From contig OZ037766.1 of assembly GCA_964035545.1 (NCBI GenBank), positions 8,689,722-8,753,721 of the forward strand: DNA of 64,000 nucleotides, in the 5' to 3' direction. Of this stretch, positions 14,001 to 25,194 are shown in pieces. The notes beneath the pieces were generated by a model, which saw only the letters and a list, made by a program, of their open reading frames with translations, was not told the DNA's origin and made no database searches. Position 1 is the first letter of the stretch. Each line of letters begins with the position of its first letter. The position numbers were made by a program, and so were the translations under genes. The DNA comes from Bugula neritina. Lineage: Eukaryota > Bryozoa > Gymnolaemata > Cheilostomatida > Bugulidae.

Positions 14001-16701
14001 AAGAAATAGAAAATAGAGGTGTGTGGGCCAAATATTATTATTTACTAATGCATCATATAAGTGCATATATATTTTATATTTATTTATAGTATGCCACACG
14101 AAATACTTGTTTATTGAGTTAGTTATCAAAGTTGACAGCTATTTTGCTGTTTATTTCAGTTTTGAAATGCGGTTTGCTTTAGGTATGCATTATGAGGGAC
14201 TGTACAGAGTGGCTGGGTTCCATGACCATATAGAAGAAATTAGAAAAGCATTTGATCTTGGTGAGAAGTTTATATTGTGGAGTTATTTAGTGCTGCAAGT
14301 ATTCAAATAAACACAGGAACCTACTGTATGAGATGTAAATAGTATACTAGTAGCATGCCTATAGCTTGCATGTGCTGTGTAACAGTAAGATATTTGGTTA
14401 GCAAGATTATTGGAGGTTTTAGTAGCAAAAGTTGTAATATGAAACTTGCGACACATTTTTACACAAGTTTGTTTCCTGATAGCTTTCTTTGGCATTATTC
14501 TTGTTGAATAAAATCAGCTCAGGCCAACATCCATTTATTCGCTAAATGGTCATGTGTGACAGCAGGTTGTGTACGTTGCTGACCTTTGTTGTAGATGGTG
14601 ATGCCGACATCACTGAGCATGGTTATGAAGACATAGCCACCATCACTAGTGTGCTCAAACTCTTTTTCAGACAGTTGCCTGTCCCACTGATCACATTTGA
14701 AGTTTATCCTAAACTCACAGCCGCAGGTAATTGTTTCGGTAATGCTTCAACAGTTTCAACCAACCATCAGCTTGTAAAATTCTAAAAAAAACATTTTTTT
14801 CAGCAACAGTTAATGAAAAAAGGCTTCAAACATTTTTTGACTTTGCTCTATAAGTTAATGTGCTGCTACAGTTAGTGAGCACAATAGATTTGACAGCAAA
14901 AGACCTTCTCTACTACCAGCTCATATATTCACTATGGTAATTACGGAGATGCTGTATCTATGCCTGCTGGTAACTTGGATGCTGTTAAATGGAGGAGATC
15001 TTGAAGGCATCTAACAGCAACCTCATGTATTTCAGTTTTTAATCTGTAGTTTCCTGTTTGAATGTATATGAGGGCGTATTGGTGTTTGAAAAATTCAAAA
15101 AATTTGAATGTTTCTCTATGTGCTGTATGTGTAGATGAAAGCCAACAGAACGCACAGATATAAAGCAAGAGAATTGTATTTTATATTGTTGCTGTTGAAG
15201 CAAGATTTTAAACTGGAAATACTTTACTTAAGTAATTAATAATCTATTGTGATCAATCAACTTCAATTAATGGAATGTTTATAATGTGTAATGCCATTCA
15301 TGTGATAACGTATAAGGGTGGTGTATTTAGCTACCAGTATTAATGTAACAGAGATGGCAACATTTCGAGTTGAACAATAACTAGCCATTGAAGAATCCTG
15401 GTTTTACAAGAATCCTGGTTTTACAACATATTTTATCTTGCTTTTACTGTAGATTTTTAAAAACATCATTTTCACTATGGAAACTTTAATTCTCCCCATA
15501 CATAGCATGACTATTTTCTAAAAAATTATTCGTGAAAGAAGTCAATCAACACAATTTTTCCTTTAAACTGTGAGGATTGATGGTCTATTTGATTATACTG
15601 TTAGTGATCAATGAGAGTAGCCTTGTTAGAGATGTACTCGTGGAGTTAAAGTCAGCGCTGATTCTCCTACCAACATCACACTTCCAGACACTCAAGTATC
15701 TTATATGTCATTTGAATAGGTGAGTTTATAGCAAGTATTTAATAGCAGTAGTAGTAGTTGTTGTTGTATAGTAGTACATTCGTAGTTGTAGTAATAGTTG
15801 TAATAGAAATAGTGGTAGTAGTAGTAGTTTTAGTAAGGGCAGTTGTAAAAATAGTAAAAGTCTCGAAAGAGTAATTACCACCTAGTTGCTCTGATCTAAG
15901 GGGTGGCTATTAATTTTTATGTATAATAAAACTTCTAATGCAACAGCCAACAACTACATTTGTGGTTTTAGTATTGCAATAAGTTTTTATGAATAAATAG
16001 ATATTGTTATAAAACTTCATAAATTTATTAGATTAACAATTAAAACAAATACTTGCTCATATAGATAGACTTGAGTAATCTCTAATACACTTGATTGGTG
16101 CAGTATTAAAATATTCATAAATATCTTAGCTATCATCTACAGACTGTTTCAAGGCTGTATGATCAAACAATTTTGTTTTATAAGCAATTATAAAACTAAA
16201 ACTAATCATTGCTGACTTTTATTGCATGCTACTTTTAGCTTCTGCAACATACAGCCTGCTTAGGCCTTAACATTTATTATGCAACAAAATTGTTTGAACA
16301 ATAAAATACAACAATTAAGCTAAAACGTAGTTTGATTAGAAGCCTTGGTTGAATTGGGCACGTGATCATTAACGATTGATACCTGTAATCATGGCACCAT
16401 TTGATGGATACTCTTTGGCCACAATCACTGTCTTATGTGGAGGTGTCATTGGGCCTTTCAGGTTGGGTTTGGCTCGAATTACCTCATCATGTGTAGAGTT
16501 TAATGCGATCTGCTGTTTTGTAGAGTGTCACTACTTCAGAATCAGAATATGATGTCTGCTGAAAATTTATCCATAATATTTGCACCAACTATACTCCAGT
16601 CCCCCCAGAGCGATCCCATATCTGCTATGACAATCGGCAAAGTGGAAGCACGTGCCATCGAAGCATTGATTGTCAACTACAGCGTTATATTTGAACGATA
16701 G
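5301..16701 (+). CDS. CHN: Chimaerin-type Rac GTPase-activating protein (SH2-C1-RhoGAP), 14 exons
   Basis: Chimaerins switch off Rac downstream of receptor and diacylglycerol signals at the membrane. Exons: 5301-5313, 6322-6357, 6684-6739, 7843-7874, 9499-9609, 10039-10242, 10561-10840, 12692-12829, 13135-13225, 13845-14018, 14183-14260, 14595-14726, 15605-15719, 16524-16701. All phases agree, giving 545 residues (human alpha2-chimaerin has 459). In order: a short N-terminus ([20 protein letters not shown]); an SH2 domain starting at FHGEISR, with the YLVRES phosphotyrosine pocket; a Ser/Pro/Gln-rich linker encoded by exon 7; a C1 zinc finger with all Cys/His ligands; and a RhoGAP domain with the arginine finger in EGLYRVAGF and the late [10 protein letters not shown] motif. 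The C1 domain has two extra residues before its first CxxC, and the linker explains the extra length. The 13-nt first coding exon is the least certain part; everything from exon 3 on is firm. Confidence 0.93.
5519..5716 (+). repeat. 26-bp minisatellite, about 7.5 copies
   Basis: The unit is GAGTATGCAATGCTAGTTAT plus GACTAT, 26 bp, repeated head to tail with single-base variants (GCTAG/GCCAG, GAGTATG/AAGTATG). It lies in intron 1 of the chimaerin gene. No coding role is visible. Confidence 0.85.
10560..10840 (+). other. Chimaerin linker exon (Ser/Pro/Gln-rich, disordered)
   Basis: This exon lies between the SH2-encoding exons and the C1 exons and codes for about 93 residues rich in Ser, Pro, Gln and His, with polyproline-like runs ([23 protein letters not shown]). 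It accounts for most of the extra length compared with vertebrate alpha2-chimaerin. PxxP motifs could bind SH3 domains, but that is inference. Confidence 0.8.
10995..11065 (+). repeat. CAAT-type tetranucleotide microsatellite
   Basis: An imperfect run of CAATCAAC and CAATCAAT units about 70 bp long, in the chimaerin intron between exons 7 and 8. Confidence 0.9.
16369..16509 (-). CDS. Candidate 3'-terminal exon of an unrecognised minus-strand gene, antisense to chimaerin
   Basis: After a CAGCAG acceptor at 16510-16515 (minus strand), a 47-codon frame stays open and ends in TAA at 16371-16369. The product starts [20 protein letters not shown] and ends [11 protein letters not shown]. Codon choice looks coding and the plus strand is not open here. 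It lies in the last chimaerin intron, ending 15 bp before that intron's acceptor. I do not recognise the protein. The minus-strand ORF at 17455-17699 could be an upstream exon, but no phase-compatible donor was found. It could also be a chance ORF or a fragment of a dead gene. Confidence 0.35.
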   Translation of the reverse strand: MALNSTHDEVIRAKPNLKGPMTPPHKTVIVAKEYPSNGAMITGINR

Positions 16702-17454
16702 TCAATATTTTCCATGTTATCAAATGGGTTTGGTGAATCACATGCTTTCTTTCATTTATTATCTGATACCAAATTTAACTTGGAACTTATTATTATACTT
16801 CTAAAAAGTTATTGTAATATGTGCAGTCAGCTGTTGATGGTATCACTGATAGTGCCTTTTTCTATCACTTTTTGGAATATTTTCTCAATTTATTAGCATC
16901 TAATTTCACCAAATAATTCAGCTTTCTTATTTTTTTCACATGCACTCATGAGCTGCTTTTAGTCAGTATTATGAGAAATTTGTTATTTTCAATTTACATA
17001 TTTATTATGTTTCTATCTGATGCTCACACTGCATAGTTTCAATTATTTGTTTGTATATTTTGATATTAGTAACTGTAATTATTATTAGTCTATGACAGTG
17101 GTTACCACTAGGTTATTTCAGCTATAAATTAATTGGATTATATTTATGCTCAAAAGGACAGCTTGTTGCCACACTGGTTGTAAAATATTGTTTTATTCTT
17201 ATCACTAGAAAAATTTGTTTATATTATTATTTATGTGCAGCATCTATGTAATGTTATAAGCAATAAAGTCCAATGAAATATATTCTGGTCTTAGCTGTTA
17301 CAATCAGACATGTAGTTTGCTCATTTTCTGTTAGACCATGCGGCATACGGGATTGTATGGGTACCACTACATCCCTGGTTATGTTGTTATGTTAGTTGTC
17401 ATTTTGATCTATTTTGATGTTCACGAATGAACTAAAAAAAGTCTAGTTCAGCGT

Positions 17455-17699
17455 TCATAGTAATAACAATAGTAGGGTGGTAGTAGTAGAGCCCTTCAAT
17501 AAAGAACCCATTAGATACCCAGCAACAAAATCATGATAATCTTGGAAGTCAATACCAGCAGCTTCAGTCGCATTCAAGCCACTTTCTTTGATTAGGTCTA
17601 TTCTAGATAATATAGTCAATGCTGAAGGAAAGAAGTCAAACAGTGAAGCTGAGAGTCCCAAGCGGGCGCGCGAGATCACTTGTGTTTTCCAGTCACCTT
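17455..17699 (-). CDS. Candidate exon of an unrecognised minus-strand gene
   Basis: On the minus strand an AAG acceptor precedes an open frame starting GDWKTQVISRARLGLSASLF and continuing through SGLNATEAAGIDFQDYHDF to a TGA at 17457-17455. The final LLLLLL stretch is encoded by a TTA/CTA-rich simple repeat, so the true exon probably ends earlier, perhaps at a GTATCT donor after the FVAG codons. The frame is locally GC-richer (GCGCGCC) than its surroundings, as expected of coding DNA. Family not recognised. Its links to 16369-16509 or 18016-18131 are unproven. Confidence 0.35.
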
Positions 17700-18015
17700 A
17701 AACAAGGAAAAGTGTTTTTAAAATAATTATGGTATAGTATATTTGTATCATAAAATACTTGAAGTAACTCCATTTTTGTGGTAGATGTGCCAAATTTTAA
17801 GTTAATATTGGGTAATGGTCAAATACTTGTGAATCAGTATCTGCAGCATAATTTGATGCTTGTGGAGATTCCTACAAATACACACTAACCACATATTCTA
17901 AGGGTGTCTGGGACACACCCCTGGTAATACACTGGGTGTATGTTTGTAACACTAGGCTATAGTTAATTAAAACTGCATAGGTAATTGGTAAATTTGACAG
18001 CTTCATTACTTACAG

Positions 18016-18131
18016 GAGGTGCCAAGACATTGGGAGTCGGTTGCTGGCTAGAAGCAAGCCATTGACTGCCAATCTTATTGAAGCATTGAATGAGATTGAT
18101 TTTGAGAGCCATAGACATCACTGCATAGACA
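18016..18131. CDS. Orphan candidate exon with splice signals on both strands
   Basis: On the plus strand, a TTACTTACAG acceptor and GTAAGT donor bracket an open frame starting RCQDIGSRLLARSKPL and ending SHRHHCID, entered in phase 2. On the minus strand the same interval is bracketed by CTATGCAG and GTAAGT and is open too (MSMALKINLIQCFN onward). I favour the plus strand because the composition (Leu, Ala, Glu, Asp) looks more protein-like. I do not recognise either product and could not place neighbouring exons. Confidence 0.35.
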
Positions 18132-18221
18132 GTAAGTATCTAAGACTTAATTTTATATTATCTTATATACATTATATATTAGATATTTATAAATATATAT
18201 AGAAATACACATATATGTAAA

Positions 18222-18254
18222 CGTGTGTGTGTGTGTGTGCGCGCGCGCGTGTGT
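18222..18254 (+). repeat. GT/GC dinucleotide microsatellite
   Basis: Alternating GT units followed by GC units and then GT again. The purine-pyrimidine alternation could form Z-DNA. Confidence 0.9.
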
Positions 18255-18590
18255 CCGCCAAAAGTTGTTTTGAAGTAGACAGTGCTACTATTGTTGCTGC
18301 ACAGACATATTTACTTATTAATATAGCAATGTATAAATATTGTCGGAAACTGTTTCGAAATTTTAAAAGAAATGACTGATTGAGGTTATAGTGTACTATT
18401 TTATAATAAGTAAATGAACATTCTTCTGAAAGAAATATTATAAAGTGTATAACTTGTCAGAATCTAGAACGCAGGCTTTTCTCAATTTCTCAAATACTAC
18501 ACTTACCCCAAAATGCATTTCAATCATTTGTTAACGAGCTTCTTATATTGAATATTGTGTGTGTGTAAGAAAGTCTTATGCCAATAAAGC

Positions 18591-18600
18591 GAAGTGCAGT
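18591..18600 (+). promoter_or_regulatory. Conserved upstream block of sulfotransferase copy 1 (GAAGTGCAGT)
   Basis: GAAGTGCA lies 143 bp upstream of the copy 1 ATG. The same word occurs 140 bp upstream of copy 2 and 164 bp upstream of copy 3, each followed by a TTA-rich stretch. Retention in all three, including the divergent copy 3, suggests a shared promoter element. This is inference from paralogue comparison. Confidence 0.4.
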
Positions 18601-18733
18601 TATATTATAGCTCTTCCAATTTGTGAAAGTATAATATCTGATAAACTTCTTTTTCTAATACTGAACAATTTAAACATGTATTACTGAAAATTGCAGTCAG
18701 TGAAGCATATAACTGTAAAAGTTATAACAGAGT

Positions 18734-21166
18734 ATGTCTAGACTCAAAAGATCATACATATGCAGAATATTATTACCACTGGCATTATTCTGGCTAGTCA
18801 TGCTACTGTTTCAGAAGAATTATGTAAGTAATGTTCATTATTTTAACTTATTAATTTCTATGTCCATTTTCAAGCCGCGTTTTAGAAACTCTGTATAATC
18901 ATTGATGTTCTCTAATTGATGTTAATTTTGCTACCAATTACTATTCAATAGACTGATAACTAATAACTATTAAAATAGCTGAAATTTCGAAACATTATTT
19001 TTTGCTTGGATACAGCATTAAACCCTCTTTCAAAGCGATTGTCAGTACCCAACTTTCCCTTTATAATGCATATAAATAATAACACAGCTCATGTATCTTA
19101 CAATTTGCAGGTCAGAAATTATTAATGTAAAACTTGATAACTCTACAAAGCTTCAGTACTCTAGTTTACATTAAGTCAAACAAGCTGCTACCTTTATTGG
19201 TGTAACAGTTTCTATATCATTACATTAGTATAAGCAAAACTTAAACATTGTTACATGTCACATCTACAGTCAATGTATTACATCTGCTGTCAATGTATTA
19301 CATCTGCTGTCAGTGTATTACATCTGCAGTCAGTGTATCACATCTGCAGTCAGTGTATTACATCTGCTGTCAGTGCATTACATCTGCAGTCAGTGTATTA
19401 CATCTGCTGTCAGTGTATCACATCTACAGCCAGTGTATTACATCTGCAGCCAGTATATCACATCTGCAGTCAGTGTATTACATCTGCTGTCAGTGTATTA
19501 CATCTGCTGTCAGTGTATTACATCTGCTGTCAGTGTATTACATCTACAGCCAGTGTATTACATCTGCAGCCAGTATATCACATCTGCAGCCAGTATATAA
19601 CATCTGCAGTCAGTGTATTACATCTGCCGTCAGTGTATTACATCTGCAGTCAGTGCATTACATCTGCAGTTGGCCCTTATATAGAAACAATTATGCTATT
19701 GTCCTTACCACTATCCCATGACTTGTCATACATGTATGTGTAAATCATTATTAGTTCCATGGCAAAGTAAAACCTTGTATTATTTTTGGATACTGGTTCA
19801 TTTGCTTTGACATTTTGCTATATACTAGAAGTTTGAGAGGAATATAGATGAGAGCATCAAGTTGGAAAGGCAGCATTTACAAAAGTTAAACTTTAAAAAC
19901 ACAACTGAAGCCTCTTCATTAAATCTAATGTTTAATATGAAGAGTGTGGGTTCTAACAAAACATCAAAGTATAATGCTGCTCAGGCTATGCTAGAGAGAA
20001 GCAGGACAATTCAAAGGCTTTGCTCTGAAAGACCTTACAACAAATCACCAAGGTTGGCATAATTATGTGAATATTTAGTCTAGAAATTTATTGTTGCTCT
20101 GTTGCATTGAAATCAATAGGAATATGAAAAGTTGTATTATGCTAAACACAAAATCTGAGCTTTAAAGACAAGGTACATATACCAAATTTTATAAAAACTT
20201 CTTCAATATATTGAATCTTCTTGAAAATTAACAATAATTTGTAAATGTTTGAAATAATCTTTTTGCTACAGTTTTAAGTCATTAACTTTGAAACAAGAAG
20301 ACACAATAACTATTTCAAAGAACTCATAAAAGTTGCATCTAATAAATGTAATTCAAGAATAATAATGTTTAGGTTTTCTTATGGGAAAAGCTTAGTTTCA
20401 ATGGAGGGTGAAAGATTGTTGTACTGTCCCATTGCCAAAGCTGGCTGGTCAACATGGAAACGTCTTTTATATCGAGATGCTGGGGTAGAGCACTTAATAG
20501 AAGACTTTGCACAGTAAGAAAGAAAACACATTAAATTACAAAAACTTGCTGTATCGTTTAGTGTTAACATGTAATCAGTGGTAATTCGTTAACATATGAT
20601 TAAGTTCATTCCAATACTTTTCAAGTTTACTTTGATGATAGCTTTTACTTTAATTAGTTTCAAGGTCTATACTACATTTTTCACTCAACTGTATTTAATT
20701 CACTCTATAATGATCTGGTTTTTTATGGTACAGTCTTGGATATGCAAGCGAATGGCACAAGGCAGGGCTAAAGCAAATAAATAATAAAGAAGTAACAACT
20801 AATTTCCAGCATCGGGTAGTTTTTGTTAGGCAAGTGTCATTATCTAACAAACGTATTAAGTGATAAACTATATACATCTAATGAAGATTCTACTGATACT
20901 GAGTTCTGAAAGAAATACTACACGTTGTGGTATTAAGTCATTTTACAACTTAGCATAACTAGGAATACATACCAACTTAACTTTGAATTGATATATATCT
21001 CTATTTACATCATAAACATCATACTATATGGGTGTGAGTACAATTTCTACTTTATGAACAAATATTTCATGTTTTTGCATAATATGAAGCTATAATCAAT
21101 ATCTGTTAGCAGCACATTTTTATTTTTTTACACTAAACAAAATTTTCTTGATAAAACTGATGCCAA

Positions 21167-21250
<84 letters not shown>

Positions 21251-21950
21251 TTAATAGCTTAATATCGATAAAAATGGATGGAAGTGTTCAAAAATTAAGT
21301 TAATAGCTGATATTGTATATTTTCGTAAAATTTCAATAAAAAACCATCATGTACATGTTGTTTTTTGTATTTCCATAATCCATGCTTCATTTAGAAACAA
21401 GCATGTTATCTAGCTACTCATATTTAATGAAGAAACCTGTATTTTATGCAGGAACCCATATGAGAGACTTGTGTCTGCATATACAGACAAAGTGCTCAAG
21501 AATCAGGGAAATTATGTCCGAGTAATGAAAACTCCATGCAGAGTAACCAACCAACCACCAGCACTTGCTCTTACCTTTCGGCAGTTTGTCCAGTGTATAG
21601 TGCAAAATGCCAAAAGACATAGCAAAGACTTGTCTGTATTTGGAGTAGGTGGCTTTTTAGATTTTCATTGGAAACCTCAAACACTTGGCTGTCAGTTTTG
21701 CCAATCAAACTTTAACATCATTGGACATTTAGAACATATGGATGAAGATTTGACTGAAGCATTAAAAGTTCTACACATGAATACAACTCTTGTGAAAGAC
21801 AATGTTTCTAGTACCAATAAGACCAAAGACCTTCCATTATCATACTGGTATAACCAACTTGACTCAGGATTGTTATCAGAAATAACTCAACTTTATAGTC
21901 ATGATTTCAAGCTACTGGGGTATAACCCAGTGACTAGTTTACTGCTATAG
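18734..21950 (+). CDS. HNK-1/CHST-type carbohydrate sulfotransferase, copy 1 (intact)
   Basis: Golgi type II enzyme of the Sulfotransfer_2 (HNK-1ST/CHST8-14) family, which moves sulfate from PAPS onto sugars of glycans. Exons: 18734-18823, 19829-20052, 20373-20513, 20734-20829, 21452-21950; 349 residues. Exon 1 encodes a short basic cytoplasmic tail (MSRLKRS) and a single signal-anchor helix (ILLPLALFWLVMLLF). Exon 2 is the stem with one NKT glycosylation site. Exon 3 carries the 5'-phosphosulfate loop (YCPIAKAGWSTWKRLL). Exons 4 and 5 meet inside the 3'-phosphate loop (FVRNPYERLVSAY), with its Arg codon split by the intron. The last exon ends in a conserved GHLEHMDEDL and HDFKLLGY region. 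The acceptor sugar cannot be deduced. Intron 4 uses a GC donor (AG|GCAAGT). Intron 1 holds a 20-bp minisatellite and intron 4 a TA run. It is the first gene of a tandem array of three. Confidence 0.9.
19256..19672 (+). repeat. 20-bp minisatellite, about 21 copies, in sulfotransferase copy 1 intron 1
   Basis: The unit is CAGTGTATTACATCTGCTGT, repeated head to tail with variants (CTGCAG, CTACAG, GTATCA). The unit length is not a multiple of three and contains no stop in any plus-strand frame, so all three frames stay open for 95-160 codons. These ORFs are by-products of the repeat, not genes. The repeat is absent from the matching intron of copy 2. Confidence 0.95.
21172..21246. repeat. TA dinucleotide run (copy 1 intron 4)
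   Basis: About 75 bp of nearly pure TA. It lies in the aligned position where copy 2 reads TCAAATATATTATTT. Confidence 0.95.
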
Positions 21951-22330
21951 TTTTGCTGATGCCTGTATAGGTGCATTATTTGATTTGTATTAGTTTGTAT
22001 ATTAATACTGTAAGTTAGTTATTATATGTAGTCGTTACAGTCATTGTTGGCTGTTACTATGTATATTTATAATCAAGTGCAAAAATAATGAACAAAAATT
22101 CTTCACCTCTTTACGTACTGCATCTCAACAATACGCCACAACAATAACTTTGTGTCAAACATAATGTGTAATTATCAGTTTATTCACACTGAAGTGCATT
22201 ATAGTTAGTTGCTTAGCTTTTATTTTACAATAGCTTTTTCTCTGATAGTGTGAAGTTTAAAAATTTTTTGCCAAACCCAGTTTCAGGAAAAGTGTAGAAC
22301 TGAAAATTTTATTCAGTGAAAAATAAAGTC
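21951..22330. other. Spacer between sulfotransferase copies 1 and 2 (3' UTR and promoter)
   Basis: The first part matches the sequence after the copy 2 stop (GCATTATTTGATTTGTATTA shared), so it is 3' UTR. The last ~190 bp resemble the region upstream of copy 3, including GAAGTGCATTA at 22191. Only 380 bp separate the two coding regions. Confidence 0.6.
22191..22201 (+). promoter_or_regulatory. Conserved upstream block of sulfotransferase copy 2 (GAAGTGCATTA)
   Basis: Same element as at 18591 and 34224, 140 bp upstream of this ATG. It is followed by TAGTTAGTTGCTTAGCTTTT, matching copy 3 closely. Confidence 0.4.
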
Positions 22331-22799
22331 ATGCAGAATATGCATCGATTTAAACGATTATGCGTATTCAGGATAATATTATTACTAATGGTATTCTGGC
22401 CTGTCATGCTACTATTCCAGAGCTTTTATGTAAGTAGTGTTGATTATTTTCTTATATTTGCGTTCATGTTCTAGCTAGATTTTGGAAACTCTGCAAAATA
22501 ATTTTTAAAGTGATGAAAATGTATCTTAATTTTAATTTTGATGATCAATTAACATTATGAAATAATTATTTGTTATCAATTAACATTAGATAGAATGATA
22601 ACTAGTAACATTTTGGATAGCTTAAATATTAAAAAGTCAAAATTTTTTGGGTACAGCATTAAACTCTCTTTCAAAATAGTTTCCAATACTCAAAATGAAG
22701 TGCCAAATGGTCAAAAATTCGTCAGGCAGGGTAAACAGGGTAAACTGGGTAGATTGGTATATACTTAAATATTGTGCCGGTACGCAAATATTAGCAAGT

Positions 22800-23085
22800 C
22801 AGACTAGAGGCACAGTAGTGAATAATGGCGGTATGGAAGTCAATAATGGAGGTGCAAAAGCAAGTATACTGCAAGGGCATGAGAGGCAATAATAGGCACA
22901 AGAGAACGAATAATGATCATGAAAGAGCAACTAATAGAGGTATGACATTACATCATAAAATTATGAGACTGAATAGTGAGTATAGAAGAGAGAGAAATAA
23001 GGGTGTGGAAATGAAGAATAACAGTATGAGACCAAATAATAGACATAAGTGCATGAATAATGAGGGCATGAGAGCAAATTAGAGA
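22800..23085 (+). repeat. Cryptic imperfect tandem repeat in copy 2 intron 1
   Basis: Degenerate ~26-30 bp units based on AATAATAGGCATGAGAGCAA recur about ten times and keep a frame open (words such as NNRHKRTNN and MRPNNRHKC). The biased composition and intronic position argue against a gene. Confidence 0.6.
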
Positions 23086-25194
23086 GCTGTAAGTGTTTTT
23101 TTGAGCATATAAAAAAGAGTAATGGCTAGATAATTTATTGTGAATATATGAGATGCAAAAATAAGTGAATTTTTGACTATTTGGCCTCCATATTCTAATG
23201 CATATTATAACCATTAATTTATAGCAAATTGCAGGTTCGAACTTAGAAGTCATGCAAAACTTGATATCAATACACAAGCTTGGGTATTCTGGTTTATATT
23301 GTAACAAACTTAAGTTGCTGTCTTTATTGGTGTAACAATTTTTGAATGATTATATAGTTTTATGAGCAAAGCATTGAGATAAAATAAACAAATAAAGCAA
23401 GAATTATTATATTGTATTAGTTATTTATCAACTGTGCTTATGTAAATACCGATACCATAACTTAAAAAGCCTGTATTACAGCTTATGCTAAACCTGAGTT
23501 GGCTGCTTCTGCATCTAAAATACTGTTTTTCTCCTTAAGTTTGGACAATAGTAGTAAATTGAACTAGTCATATATTTATCTGCAGGAGTTGAAATGCACA
23601 GTTATTAGCTTTATGAAGGAATTATAAATACATTATAAACCATTGGTGAGAAAAAATTGCAATTTATGCTGCTCATTATAACATAATGCTTTTACATGAC
23701 CTAATCTCAGAACTTCGAAACATTGTAAGAAGAATATTATGAAGGTATACTGGACTTCATCAGTTAAAAAGAGTGGCTGCAGATTTCAGAGATCCCAGCA
23801 GACCATAGAACTTTCAAGAAATGCTTGCTGAAGGCTTTACCCAATACTTTGCCATCCAAACAGAATGTAATGGGTGTCAACTTGGTTGCATAATATTGTA
23901 GCTATGCATAATAAGCTGGCTGTATGGGAAAAGGTTTTGAATCAATTCATGAGTTTAAATAAATACTTCTGACAAACAACTATTGCTTTACTTATTAGCT
24001 GGTTTAAACCCATGTAGCTATAACAAAATTTAATAAATTTTGTGTTTGAGTGAAGTTAGCAACAAGTATAAAAGTATTCTAACTTTAAACGCTGAAGTAA
24101 TTTCAGCCAATAACTAGTGAAGGAGGTCACCTTTGATAGGCTTTAAAATGACAAAGAAAAGTATAAGCGAAACCAATTTACTTCTTCTAAAAATAATTCC
24201 AACCAAAAAAGTTAATTCTCCACTGAGTATAGGATTGTTGCATGTTAAATTATGACCTTAACTAAATAAGTTAAGATGGCAAGTGAACTACTTTAGGTGA
24301 TCGATGAATACTCTATATAAAACATCTTTGCCTAAAACTGTTAACCCCTGCAGATAAATATACAGATGGTTCAACTACTAATGTTTAATGAAATAATTTC
24401 GAAGTTTAGGGGAAAGAACCATAATGTGATGGGTTCATAAGCAGTATTAGCAGCAGTGATAGTTGATTTAACCTCTTTAGTAGTTCCCATGGCAGTTACA
24501 AACAGAAAGTTTGTAATACTACCCTGTAGCTTGCACCATGTAAATGTTAACAGCGTGTACATTATTCAGGCAATCAGATGCATGTAATAGAAGACCATTC
24601 AAAAACCCAGCCAATCAGAGTTCTGTACCAAATTCTTTTACTCATCACCAGCTGGCATATTGGTGAACAATAGTCATTCGTACTAGTATAATAGAGAACA
24701 AATAAAGCTAGCAGTTATGCAACAACTGGCCTGTACTAGGTCAGTTTTGTAGACATACAATTTTTAATTGCATAATTTTATAAATTTTTAATTTAGATGT
24801 TTTGAAAAATAAATCAAAGGGTCATAAATTTAGGATATGAAATAAAGTAATGTACTTAAAAAAAATTGCACAACTACTTTCTAGAAACATGCATTTTGCA
24901 ATTGAACTTGCAGAATTTTAGACAAGTTATAATGGTGGAGATTTGAGTTGGTACAGTTTGCTGATTGGCTGAGTTTTACATGGTCAGGTTACTTCTATAC
25001 TATATATATAAATTAGTTTTTAATCATGGGTATTGTTGGATTAACACTTAGATTAGCTCATTATTTATGATGACAGTGCAGTTTCATATGGCAAAATATG
25101 TGAGCCCCACTCATCAGAACTTGGTGATAGATTCAGATAGCTTTCCTGGCAAAGTAAAACCTTAATACTCTTTAAATTTTTTGCTATATACCAG
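23086..25194 (+). other. Remainder of copy 2 intron 1
   Basis: No supported exon. Parts near both ends resemble copy 1 intron 1 (for example the AAGTAAAACCTTAATACT stretch before exon 2), and the middle is unique AT-rich sequence. A 50-codon open stretch near 23775-23925 was seen but not supported. Confidence 0.5.

Larger units (their letters stand above)
16702..18733. other. Region between chimaerin and the sulfotransferase array
   Basis: It contains the chimaerin 3' UTR, two orphan candidate exons (17455-17699 and 18016-18131), a GT/GC microsatellite, and the sulfotransferase copy 1 promoter. Nothing else was supported. Confidence 0.5.

Noticed and set aside
19248-19743. Three overlapping ORFs of 95-162 codons
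   Set aside because: They are by-products of a 20-bp tandem repeat that contains no stop codons in plus-strand frames, and they lie in an intron.
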